Positions 8,529-15,750 of a stretch of DNA of 40,917 nucleotides are shown piece by piece (positions within the stretch are counted from its first letter, which is position 1; every line of letters starts with the position of its first letter). Where the stretch lies: assembly GCA_943355135.1 (NCBI GenBank), contig CALREG010000001.1, forward strand, positions 1 through 40,917, written 5' to 3'. The notes under the pieces were generated by a model that made no database searches, was not told the DNA's origin, and saw only the letters and a program-made list of their open reading frames with translations. The translations under genes and the position numbers were made by a program. The DNA is from Candidatus Nomurabacteria bacterium. GTDB lineage: Bacteria > Patescibacteriota > Minisyncoccia > Phycocordibacterales > SBAW01.

Positions 8529-9755
8529 TTATTTTTTGAGCCGTACGCCCCAAAGGCTGCGGTCGCCGGTGCGTATAAAGAGTAAGTAACTGTCGTCCGG
8601 AGAGACTGCAAGTTCGGCAATGCTCGACTGCTCTCCCCCGTCCACACCTCCAGGTGAGGCAATAATAGTAGAACCTCCTTTAGCAAGATCAAACTTCAAA
8701 ATAGTGCTTGCAGCGCTTGCAGCGCCCATGTGCCAAAGATCCAGATAGTTTGCAGCAACATATGAGATGGGTGTTGCACAGTACAGTGTGGTAGAAGTGG
8801 CGTTGCTCCATCGGCAGAGCTCCGGTATAGGGTCGAAAGAGAGAGGTGTTGCAAGGCCCGTTTTGACGTTCTGCGAGTAGGTGGAGCGGCTTTCGTTGGC
8901 AGTTTGGTACACCACACGCCCAAAAGTGCGGTCTGCAATGGCAGTAAGTCCCGACGCATACACTAACGGGGCTGAAGCGCCTGTTTTTGCGTCTATAGAG
9001 AAGACCACCCCCGGTATGCCAGTTGCGGAGTTTGTTTGAGCGAGTAGTGTGCCCTGTGCGGGCCAAGAAATCTGCAGTTCGGAGAATGGTAGGCTAAGTA
9101 GCTTTTTTATATTTGAGCCATTTGCGCCAGCAGTATATATGTCTGAGCCGTTTGCGGTTTTAATCAGGTAGGTGACACTCGCCCCATCGGGAGAGACATC
9201 TAGGTTTACTATGCCTTGCTGGAGAAATTCGATACGCACGGGAGTGGTTGTTGTCGCTTCTGCACTTGGAAGCGCGAGGTGCGCCGTTTTTATAACGCCG
9301 CCATCAATGTACTGTACAAGAGCCCCCCTTCCCTTTTCGCTCCACACGGTACGCAGAACTCCGGGGATGGTGGTGTTTGAGCGAGGTTTGGCCACTGTGC
9401 CGGGCGAGTCTAGTACCAAGTCAAATATATGACCATTGTTTGCAAGGACAAAACGCACCACGGTGGAAGTTGCCGGACGGAGCGTTTGCATCAGTGTCGC
9501 TCCTGCGACGGGGCCATTAGCTATCTTAAATACTTTGGTGGTGTTTATAACACTCTCGGTAATAGATTGTGCCGCATTAATTCCGCTGGTATTGCCTACA
9601 CCAGACGAAGTGCGCGTTTCGCTGTTGCCAAACTGCTGGGGTGTAGTGTCGGGAGTAAAAGTAGGTGTTTTAAAAAAGACAACCCATATGATGAGACCCG
9701 AGGCGACAATGCCCGCACCTACTATTCCTGCAATTATTTTCCAGTTGGTATCCAT
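8529..9755 (-). CDS. Membrane-anchored propeller-like protein at the end of the secretion locus
   Basis: About 408 aa from the ATG at 9755 (MDTNWKIIAGIVGAG...). An upstream ATG at 9782 is in frame but overlaps the preceding gene by 25 bases. One N-terminal membrane segment (about residues 5-27) is followed by a Ser/Thr-rich linker. The rest is a beta-rich extracytoplasmic region with blade-like repeats such as LDVSPDGASVTYLIK and LAVSPDDSYLLFIRTGDRSLW, which resemble TolB/PD40-type propeller blades. Function is unknown. It is the last gene of the minus-strand T4SS-like cluster, 2 bases after the pilin gene, so a surface role with the apparatus is plausible. Confidence 0.75.
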   Translation of the reverse strand: MDTNWKIIAGIVGAGIVASGLIIWVVFFKTPTFTPDTTPQQFGNSETRTSSGVGNTSGINAAQSITESVINTTKVFKIANGPVAGATLMQTLRPATSTVVRFVLANNGHIFDLVLDSPGTVAKPRSNTTIPGVLRTVWSEKGRGALVQYIDGGVIKTAHLALPSAEATTTTPVRIEFLQQGIVNLDVSPDGASVTYLIKTANGSDIYTAGANGSNIKKLLSLPFSELQISWPAQGTLLAQTNSATGIPGVVFSIDAKTGASAPLVYASGLTAIADRTFGRVVYQTANESRSTYSQNVKTGLATPLSFDPIPELCRWSNATSTTLYCATPISYVAANYLDLWHMGAASAASTILKFDLAKGGSTIIASPGGVDGGEQSSIAELAVSPDDSYLLFIRTGDRSLWGVRLKK

Positions 9756-9757
9756 AC

Positions 9758-10345
9758 TTAGTAGGCTCCGGCGTATTGGCACGACTGGGTGTTGTCAGGG
9801 TTTACTTTTATTGCATAACCTAGCTGTTTTTCGCAGTCAGCACGTTGGGCATCGGTCGGAGGAGTTTGTGTCGCGGCTCCTGCGGGGTTTGAACTTCCGG
9901 GTGGCTGAGCAGTAGTGCTGTTAGGTGCTGTTTTGCCAAGTTTACCGAGTGAGGTAAGGTCAAATTTTAAGAGGTCAGGGTTTATGGTGTTGAGTATAAG
10001 CCAGCAACTGGTCAGCAGCAGCAGCCCCCAGAGCGCGGCCTTGGCGCGGCTCTTGGCCTTGTCTATATCTCCCGCGGCTTCTGAAATCATGTACCCGATG
10101 CCCGCCACCACCAACATAACAACCGCAAAGAGCCCACCGACGCTGATCAGGAGGCGGAAGAGGTTAGAAAGAAAGTTTGGGAAGTTTACGGTGCCACTCT
10201 GGCAGTTTGGGACCCCTGGGGGGCATGGCAGAGGTTCCAACGCTGTGTAAGTTCCTACGCCATTCTCAAATTTTGTTTGAGCCATTGCAGGAAGAGCAAC
10301 TGTAAAGATAGAAAGAAAAACAAGTGTAATTAGAATTTTTTTCAT
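9758..10345 (-). CDS. VirB2/TrbC-like pilin
   Basis: A 195-aa protein with a signal peptide (1-22, ending ALPAMA) and two membrane helices at about 64-86 and 102-120, joined by a short charged loop (SEAAGDIDKAKSRAK). This two-helix hairpin with a small polar loop is the VirB2/TrbC pilin layout. The ~70-residue Pro/Ser/Thr tail with three Cys is longer than in classical pilins. In a T4SS the pilin polymerises into the pilus or a channel component. The start overlaps the preceding gene by 4 bases (ATGA type), so the two are translationally coupled. Family is inferred from architecture and neighbours. Confidence 0.7.
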   Translation of the reverse strand: MKKILITLVFLSIFTVALPAMAQTKFENGVGTYTALEPLPCPPGVPNCQSGTVNFPNFLSNLFRLLISVGGLFAVVMLVVAGIGYMISEAAGDIDKAKSRAKAALWGLLLLTSCWLILNTINPDLLKFDLTSLGKLGKTAPNSTTAQPPGSSNPAGAATQTPPTDAQRADCEKQLGYAIKVNPDNTQSCQYAGAY

Positions 10346-11979
10346 AAGCCGATGAAGTCAAACAACCCGTTTGATTGTGCGCCGAAGACTATTTGCAACG
10401 CGGCAGAAGCTGTTTGTATTAATTGGTCGGCGTTGCCGTTCTGCATAGAGACCCCAACTGTCGCCCGTCCTTCTCCGGAGCCTGTCTGTCGCAGAGTCAG
10501 TATCCCCCGCGCGCTGTCAGGACCAGTAGTTTCGGTATCATTGAGTGTCCATACAAACGGTATAAGTCCGGCCTTTTTACTTGCCGCAGAAAAGTAGTAC
10601 GGCTCCGCCTGAAGCGTAATTTCCTTGCCTGCGAGCGAAATGGCGCTGGGAATAGCTGTGTTGTAGAGTACTCCACGCAAGGCATCGCGCTGGTAGAGCA
10701 CTATCAAAGGGTCCCGAGTAGCAAGAAACAGCTCAGCCCGCCCAACTTTGTTGACCCCATAGTACACTTCAACCGCTATATCCTCGCCTGCTTGCAGCTG
10801 GTCGCCGGTGTTGGTAAAAGTGTTGCGCCCAAGGCCAGACTGCTCCGGAACAGAATCCCCTTTATAAAACCACTGGTATGAAAGTGCACTTGCCGCAACA
10901 CGGGCCGAACCCGAGTAGACCGTTGGGAGCGCCACTACTTTATAATCTGAGCCGGCGCTGTATAGCGCTTTGCCTTTATACAGTGGCGGCACAGTGGTAT
11001 AGGCTTCCCAGAGTAGGTTAATGCGCGATGGATTAAAGCTGAATGTTTGGGTAAAAAAACCTTGGCTAGAGTCTATAGCCACCTGCACGGTTGTTTTTTC
11101 TCCAAGAGCACCGGTCATAAAGGTGTAGTCTCGCTCACCTATCCCCTCTTTGACCACTTTGCCGTTTAATGACCACGTAATATCCGCACTCCCTAGGAAG
11201 GAGCCGACTCCTTGTACCGAAATAATAACCTTTTCATACGCGCCCGGGGTTTCTGGCGCGACAATATATTGGATAGGTGCGGGAACTACCTGCGCGTGTG
11301 CTTGTATGCCAACAAAAAGGAGGAGTGCAAGCACGGCACCCTTAGCGGCGGGGCGAATATCCTTAAATTTATCTAAGAGCGGGGTACGTAGAACCTCACG
11401 TACTTTTTGATGCGCAGTGGTATCAAATTTTTGAGCTGGGGCAAAGCGGCGTTGAGCGACCAGTTGAGCATTATGTTTAAGTCCGTATGGCCCTTCTCCA
11501 CGCGCTTTTACAAATCCAAAAGCGTTTTTGGAGGTCCCCGCTTTTTCTTCTTTATTTTTTGCTTGTATGCAAGCCCACACCATATTGCTCCAAAGAGGCA
11601 AAAAGTTTAAAAACGGTGCAAGTTCACCCAACATGCGGCTGATAATGATGCGCGGGTAAAATAGACCAAACATCGCCATCATCATAATGAGTGCTCCCCC
11701 AATGGTAATACTGAGAGCAACGTCAACTACAATCCCGATAGGTATGGCAAATGCGCTGACTCCAGCGCCCACAACCGCGCCACCCACGGCACATTTGCCG
11801 GCGGCAATAAGACCTGAGATGACCCCGGTGGAAGCATTCCAGCAGTAAGCGCCGGCCGCCAGAGCGCCGGTCACCCCGCCGCCTACAGGTGTGGCAAATT
11901 GTAGAGCAAAAAACGCCATACCGACCGCAAACTGGATGAAGTCGAGTACTATCGCAGGGAGTAGAAGAAAGTACCGCAT
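10342..11979 (-). CDS. Polytopic membrane protein fused to a secreted Ig-like region
   Basis: A 545-aa protein of no recognised family. Residues 1-112 hold about three to four membrane helices, then comes a basic cytoplasmic stretch (about 140-210). A second hydrophobic segment at 213-229 is preceded by Lys and ends in AHAQ, so it looks like a complete internal signal peptide. Residues 230-545 are beta-rich with Ig-like sequence (DITWSLNGKVVKEGIGERDY). The layout suggests fusion of a small membrane component and a secreted adhesin-like protein. It lies between virB4 and the pilin gene in one operon (2-base gap, 4-base overlap), so it is probably a T4SS accessory. Confidence 0.75.
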   Translation of the reverse strand: MRYFLLLPAIVLDFIQFAVGMAFFALQFATPVGGGVTGALAAGAYCWNASTGVISGLIAAGKCAVGGAVVGAGVSAFAIPIGIVVDVALSITIGGALIMMMAMFGLFYPRIIISRMLGELAPFLNFLPLWSNMVWACIQAKNKEEKAGTSKNAFGFVKARGEGPYGLKHNAQLVAQRRFAPAQKFDTTAHQKVREVLRTPLLDKFKDIRPAAKGAVLALLLFVGIQAHAQVVPAPIQYIVAPETPGAYEKVIISVQGVGSFLGSADITWSLNGKVVKEGIGERDYTFMTGALGEKTTVQVAIDSSQGFFTQTFSFNPSRINLLWEAYTTVPPLYKGKALYSAGSDYKVVALPTVYSGSARVAASALSYQWFYKGDSVPEQSGLGRNTFTNTGDQLQAGEDIAVEVYYGVNKVGRAELFLATRDPLIVLYQRDALRGVLYNTAIPSAISLAGKEITLQAEPYYFSAASKKAGLIPFVWTLNDTETTGPDSARGILTLRQTGSGEGRATVGVSMQNGNADQLIQTASAALQIVFGAQSNGLFDFIGL

Positions 11980-11981
11980 AT

Positions 11982-13790
11982 TTATTGAGCCGCCTCGGCC
12001 TTTTTTTGTCGCATGGCGAGTACTTGCGAGGGGTCGGAGGTGATGATTTGGTCTTCGGTGTAGGAGGCGATGACTTTGATGGCAACATGTTTAAGACCAG
12101 CAAAGAATATCCCCTCCCCTACATCAGACTCTAGCAGTAGGAATTTTTCTTCATCAGATAAATTGAAGGTCTTTTGCAAGTTATCAATTGTCGTTGGCGA
12201 CTGCTTGAGCAAAATTTGTATGGACGAGTTGGTAATCATCGGCAGACCGTATGGCGACTTCAAAAAGTCGTCGACGTCCTGCGTAATAGTCGCGAGTCCG
12301 AGGTAGTATTTGCGGCCACGCTTTGCCATCGAGTAGAGGAAGCTCGCGGTATCATCCGACTTCATCATCCACCACGCCTCGTCGATGACCAATAGGCGCT
12401 TTTTGAGGTTTTTGCGCACCGCGTTCCAAATGTAGTGCGTAATCAGATACATGGCGACCGACTTGAGGTCATCCTCCATATCGCGGACAGAAAAGACGAC
12501 AAATTTTTTGTTGATGTCGACGTTGGTCGGCTGGTTGATAAAGCCCGACCATGTGCCCTTGGTGTATTTAGACAGACGCTGCACCAACGACTCGCTCCCC
12601 TGCAGTCCTGCCAGCACCAACTCGAAGTCGCTCAAGAGTGGGGGCTCTATCTCGGCAAAGTTGGAGTCTACCGTGATGTCTTTAAGCGCGTAGGTTTCGG
12701 TGATGGCGCGGTCAATAATGGCGTCCTCCTCGGGGGTAAGACCGCCGAGCATAATACGGAACATCCCCACCAGCGCAACAATATTACTACGCAGAATGTC
12801 CGCCGGCGCCTCGTCCTCACGCGGTATAGGTAGGTCAAACGGGTTGATGTGACTCTCTGAGTTGAGCGATATGTTGAAGTAGCGCCCGCCGACGGTCTGG
12901 GCCAAAAATTCGTACTCACGCTCCGGGTCTATCACAATAACTTCGGTATCAAACATCAGTGTACGCAAAATTTCGAGCTTGGTGGCGTACGACTTACCCG
13001 AACCCGACTTAGCAAAGATGACCGAGTTGTAGTTCTCCAAACTAAAGCGATCAAAGAGCACGAGCGAGGCGTTGTGGCGGTTGACACCGTAGAGTATGCC
13101 TTTGTCCGAAGTAAGGTCAAAGGATACAAACGGAAATATCGAGGATAGTGGGCTCGAGTTGAGTTTGGAGTTGACTCCCAGCTCGTCGTGTCCGAGCGGC
13201 AACACCGACTTAAAGCCCTGCTCTTGCTGGAAGAGCGCCGGCTTTACATACACCAAACGCGACTCAAGCATGGATTTGATTTCGCTCTCGGCTTTGTCTA
13301 AATCTTCTACCGATGCGCCGTAGATGGTAATGTACACGCCGACGTTAAAGAGCTTTTCTTGCGCCTGCTGCAGCTGGTCGCGCAACTGCTCGAGGTCTTG
13401 GTAAGCGGTATCCAGTATTGGGTCGCGCACGAGGCCCTTCTCCTCCCGGCTCATAATCTGCGACTGCACCTCAGCAACCTTTTTTTGGAATTTTTTGAGT
13501 ATCTCAGCCGAGTCGAGCGGGTGGATGAATATTGATATATCGAGCACACGGTCGAGGTTGATGATTGGAGAGAACCACGAGTCAGTCAGGACTCTTGGGT
13601 AGGACATCACAAAGAAAGTGCGCGCTATTTTGTCACCGAGGTTTATTTCGCGCGGAGTGATTTTGAGTGCCGAGGGGGCAATGACGTCCTGCAGCTCTAG
13701 CACCCCCTCTTTGTATATTTGCTCGGGGAGGATAGAGGCCATCACCGCGGGGGCTTCTTTCTTTTTGCTTAAAAAATCTAGGAGTGCCAT
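11982..13790 (-). CDS. virB4: VirB4-family type IV secretion ATPase
   Basis: A 602-aa cytoplasmic ATPase that powers substrate transfer and pilus assembly. Walker A is AKSGSGKS at 260-267 and Walker B is RLLVIDEAW at 465-473, followed by the VirB4-typical YYLGLATITQDVDDFL (495-510). The N-terminal region (about 50-240) is the CagE/TrbE-like domain. The preceding gene, four bases upstream, looks like an additional N-terminal module. No relaxase or VirD4 coupling protein is in the window, so DNA transfer cannot be claimed. Identification as VirB4/TraC is firm. Confidence 0.92.
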   Translation of the reverse strand: MALLDFLSKKKEAPAVMASILPEQIYKEGVLELQDVIAPSALKITPREINLGDKIARTFFVMSYPRVLTDSWFSPIINLDRVLDISIFIHPLDSAEILKKFQKKVAEVQSQIMSREEKGLVRDPILDTAYQDLEQLRDQLQQAQEKLFNVGVYITIYGASVEDLDKAESEIKSMLESRLVYVKPALFQQEQGFKSVLPLGHDELGVNSKLNSSPLSSIFPFVSFDLTSDKGILYGVNRHNASLVLFDRFSLENYNSVIFAKSGSGKSYATKLEILRTLMFDTEVIVIDPEREYEFLAQTVGGRYFNISLNSESHINPFDLPIPREDEAPADILRSNIVALVGMFRIMLGGLTPEEDAIIDRAITETYALKDITVDSNFAEIEPPLLSDFELVLAGLQGSESLVQRLSKYTKGTWSGFINQPTNVDINKKFVVFSVRDMEDDLKSVAMYLITHYIWNAVRKNLKKRLLVIDEAWWMMKSDDTASFLYSMAKRGRKYYLGLATITQDVDDFLKSPYGLPMITNSSIQILLKQSPTTIDNLQKTFNLSDEEKFLLLESDVGEGIFFAGLKHVAIKVIASYTEDQIITSDPSQVLAMRQKKAEAAQ

Positions 13791-13794
13791 ATGG

Positions 13795-14454
13795 TTATTT
13801 TGTTGCCAGCTGCTCTACTTGCAGTGGCTTTTCCAGCTCGCCGGGGTTAAAGAGCTTGTAGAAGAGCTCTATTACCTCTTCGGTGCCGAGTTTGACCGTG
13901 CGCACGCCGGTGCGCACCAACCCCTGCTCGATGACCGAAATACGCTGCTCCAATTGCGTGCGGTATTGCTCAAACTGCTCGTCGGCCAACGGACCCATCC
14001 CCTTACTGCTTTTTGGGAGGATAGAGCCGAGTATCCCGCCGCTGCGATTGACCAGCGCGGGATCGTACGGCACTACAATAAAGAAGTTTTTGGTCATAAT
14101 ATTTGCGCGCTCGGTAAAGTCTTTGATGAATGCCATATACTCGCGGATTTGTATCTTCATCAACTCATCAAGCTCTTGCGCGTAGCGGTCTTGCAGGAGC
14201 GCAATGTAGGGGCGGATGTCGAGGTCGCGGCTTTGTATAGAAAACTCCACCGTAAACTCGAGTGAGTTGAGGAAGTTTTGAAACTGTCCGATGATAGCCT
14301 GTTGTTCGTCCTGCGACTTGAGCGCCAAGTTTATAGATGAAGCCATCAAGAGCACGCGCAAAGAGCCGTCTTTCAATATAATAACGCCGTCGCGCACCTC
14401 TTTGATAGGTACAAATTCCTGCGTCGCCTTAGATTTTATTTTTGTATCAGGCAT
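13795..14454 (-). CDS. VirB4/TraC N-terminal-domain-like protein
   Basis: A 219-aa soluble protein beginning TKIKSKATQEFVPIKEVRDG, a pattern I associate with the TraC-like proteins encoded just before VirB4 in Patescibacteria. It has the mixed alpha/beta feel of a VirB4 N-domain (DGVIILKDGSLRVLLMASSINLALKS; FFIVVPYDPAL) but no Walker motif, so it cannot hydrolyse ATP itself. It overlaps prgI by one base upstream and is 4 bases from virB4. Such spacing suggests stoichiometric co-production; it may be an adaptor to the ATPase. The link to VirB4 is an inference. Confidence 0.7.
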   Translation of the reverse strand: MPDTKIKSKATQEFVPIKEVRDGVIILKDGSLRVLLMASSINLALKSQDEQQAIIGQFQNFLNSLEFTVEFSIQSRDLDIRPYIALLQDRYAQELDELMKIQIREYMAFIKDFTERANIMTKNFFIVVPYDPALVNRSGGILGSILPKSSKGMGPLADEQFEQYRTQLEQRISVIEQGLVRTGVRTVKLGTEEVIELFYKLFNPGELEKPLQVEQLATK

Positions 14455-14894
14455 TATATTTCAAAACCGCTCTTTGCAGCGGTGGAGGCTCCCGATTCGG
14501 TATGGTCTTTGATATTGAGTGACCAAGACAGGTCTTTGAGCTTGCTCTGCGAGAGTTTTGGAATGGGTAGGTTGGCTGGCTTGGCGGCAACAACAGCCAC
14601 TTTCGCGCTCTCGGTGCGTTGTTTCCACAGATACAGCTTGCTCCCAAAAAAGTAATTGAAGCCGTGTTCAACTGCATGTATGAGCGGCCTGCCGTTTATT
14701 TCAAAGAAAGCGAGCCCGGCCGAAAAGGCCATGACGGGAATTCCTAAGATTATTGTAAGGTAGAGCGGCAGAAGGGAAAAAAGTAGGAGGCACAGCCCTC
14801 CCCCGCCGGCGAGCCAGATAAACTGCTTGAGCGTCAGCGGCCCAAAGATTTTATCCTCTACCTCTATAAATTGAGGAACTTGATACTGAGCCAT
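14454..14894 (-). CDS. PrgI-family (VirB3-like) T4SS membrane protein
   Basis: A 146-aa protein with the PrgI start MAQYQVPQFIEVEDKIFGPLTLKQF, in which a short polar N-terminus precedes two closely spaced helices (about 27-48 and 48-66), then a cytoplasmic tail. PrgI is the Gram-positive counterpart of VirB3 and is normally encoded next to VirB4, as here. The start codon is 7 nt after a TATACT box contributed by the left end of the GIY-YIG element (14904-15191), so the six genes from prgI onward are probably transcribed from the element boundary. Confidence 0.85.
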   Translation of the reverse strand: MAQYQVPQFIEVEDKIFGPLTLKQFIWLAGGGGLCLLLFSLLPLYLTIILGIPVMAFSAGLAFFEINGRPLIHAVEHGFNYFFGSKLYLWKQRTESAKVAVVAAKPANLPIPKLSQSKLKDLSWSLNIKDHTESGASTAAKSGFEI

Positions 14895-14901
14895 TGCTCT
14901 A

Positions 14902-14907
14902 AGTATA
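14902..14907 (-). promoter_or_regulatory. -10 element for prgI at the edge of the inserted element
   Basis: TATACT on the minus strand, 7 nt from the prgI ATG, preceded by the element end (TATCTCATGGGG). Overlaps the TATA target duplication at 14904-14907. Confidence 0.5.
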
Positions 14908-15191
14908 CCCCATGAGATAATCGTGTTGTTACTATGTACTACGTTTATATTTTGCGTAGCCCCAAGCAGTTTTATACCGGTTCAACCAACGACTTAAAAA
15001 GACGCTTTTCCGAGCATCAAGAGGGTAAATCCTTTGCAACAAAAGGAAAAGGTCCTTGGCAGCTTGTCTATTATGAGGCTTGTACATCCGAAAAAGATGC
15101 TCGACTACGTGAAAAATATCTAAAAACTGCTTGGGGTAAAAGATATATTAAAGCTCGTTTAAAATATGACCTCGCTATCTCACGGGGTATA
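14904..15191. mobile_element. Inverted-repeat element carrying a GIY-YIG nuclease gene, with 4-bp target duplication
   Basis: Left end TATA-CCCCATGAGATA (14904-14919) and right end TATCTCACGGGG-TATA (15176-15191) are inverted repeats matching at 15 of 16 positions. The four outermost bases, TATA, are the candidate target-site duplication, leaving a 280-bp body (14908-15187). The body contains one gene, the GIY-YIG nuclease, on the plus strand against the surrounding minus-strand operon. The same ends occur without the gene at 20662-20728 and 40382-40424, the latter with TGAA duplicated instead of TATA. No DDE, serine or tyrosine recombinase is inside. Confidence 0.65.
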
Positions 15192-15194
15192 TAG
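14934..15194 (+). CDS. GIY-YIG nuclease domain protein, 86 aa
   Basis: A compact single-domain GIY-YIG endonuclease. The GIY-like motif is YYVYIL (2-7), the YIG-like motif YTGST (14-18), the catalytic Arg lies in DLKRRFSEH (about 20-28), and the metal-binding Glu in YYEACTSEKDARLREKYLK (about 46-65). It resembles the stand-alone UPF0213/YhbQ type. Its last codons (AISRGI plus TAG) are read through the right inverted repeat and flanking TATA, so the ORF end depends on the insertion site. It lies antisense within the T4SS cluster. A -10-like GATAAT at 14916-14921 lies just inside the left end. The family is certain; its role in mobility is inferred. Confidence 0.88.
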   Translation: MYYVYILRSPKQFYTGSTNDLKRRFSEHQEGKSFATKGKGPWQLVYYEACTSEKDARLREKYLKTAWGKRYIKARLKYDLAISRGI

Positions 15195-15202
15195 CAACTT
15201 TT

Positions 15203-15733
15203 CTATGTAGTTGGCTCGCGATAGGGGTCTGCTTTGTATGGTTGCGGCGCGGTTGGCTCAACTTTAGGTGCTGCAGGTGGAATAAGTGGTTTTGGCGTAG
15301 GAGGAGCTACTGTAGTGACCGTTTTTTGCGAGAGCATCGCGTCGGCAGGGTGTAATTCGGCTGGTTTCGATATTGCCGAGGTGACTGGGGTGCTTGGACC
15401 AGAAGGAGCCCCTTGTCCGTCGGCCTTTTTCATTGAGCCACGGATCGGAACCATAATTTCCTTTCCAATATCTACCGCAATGTCACCCGCTGTTGTGGTG
15501 GATACACTGAGGTCATTAACCAGTTGAGACATAAATTCTTCAGGCTCGGTAAATCCCATCATAAACATGACCACCTCATCCTCGAGTTTGCCCATCTGGT
15601 CTATGTGGAGTTGGTGTTTGCTTCCAATAATCCGGATTTTTTCATGGAGCTGTGGCGACTTGAGGGCCGCTTGTAGTTCGGTCGGCAGCTTAGAAAACTG
15701 CTCCTGCATTAGTTTCTGAGATTCAATGTCCAT
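15203..15733 (-). CDS. Hypothetical T4SS-associated protein, Pro-rich tail
   Basis: A 176-aa soluble protein of no recognised family. Residues 1-100 are helical and acidic (QLHIDQMGKLEDEVVMFMMGFTEPEEF), followed by a Pro/Ala/Thr-rich low-complexity tail (about 108-176). No signal peptide or membrane segment is seen. It is 17 bases downstream of the VirB6-like gene and upstream of prgI; the GIY-YIG element now separates it from prgI. The stop codon at 15203 lies 11 bases from the element end. A role in the secretion machine is suggested by position only. Confidence 0.7.
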   Translation of the reverse strand: MDIESQKLMQEQFSKLPTELQAALKSPQLHEKIRIIGSKHQLHIDQMGKLEDEVVMFMMGFTEPEEFMSQLVNDLSVSTTTAGDIAVDIGKEIMVPIRGSMKKADGQGAPSGPSTPVTSAISKPAELHPADAMLSQKTVTTVAPPTPKPLIPPAAPKVEPTAPQPYKADPYREPTT

Positions 15734-15750
15734 GTTATTCCGTTAGTCGA

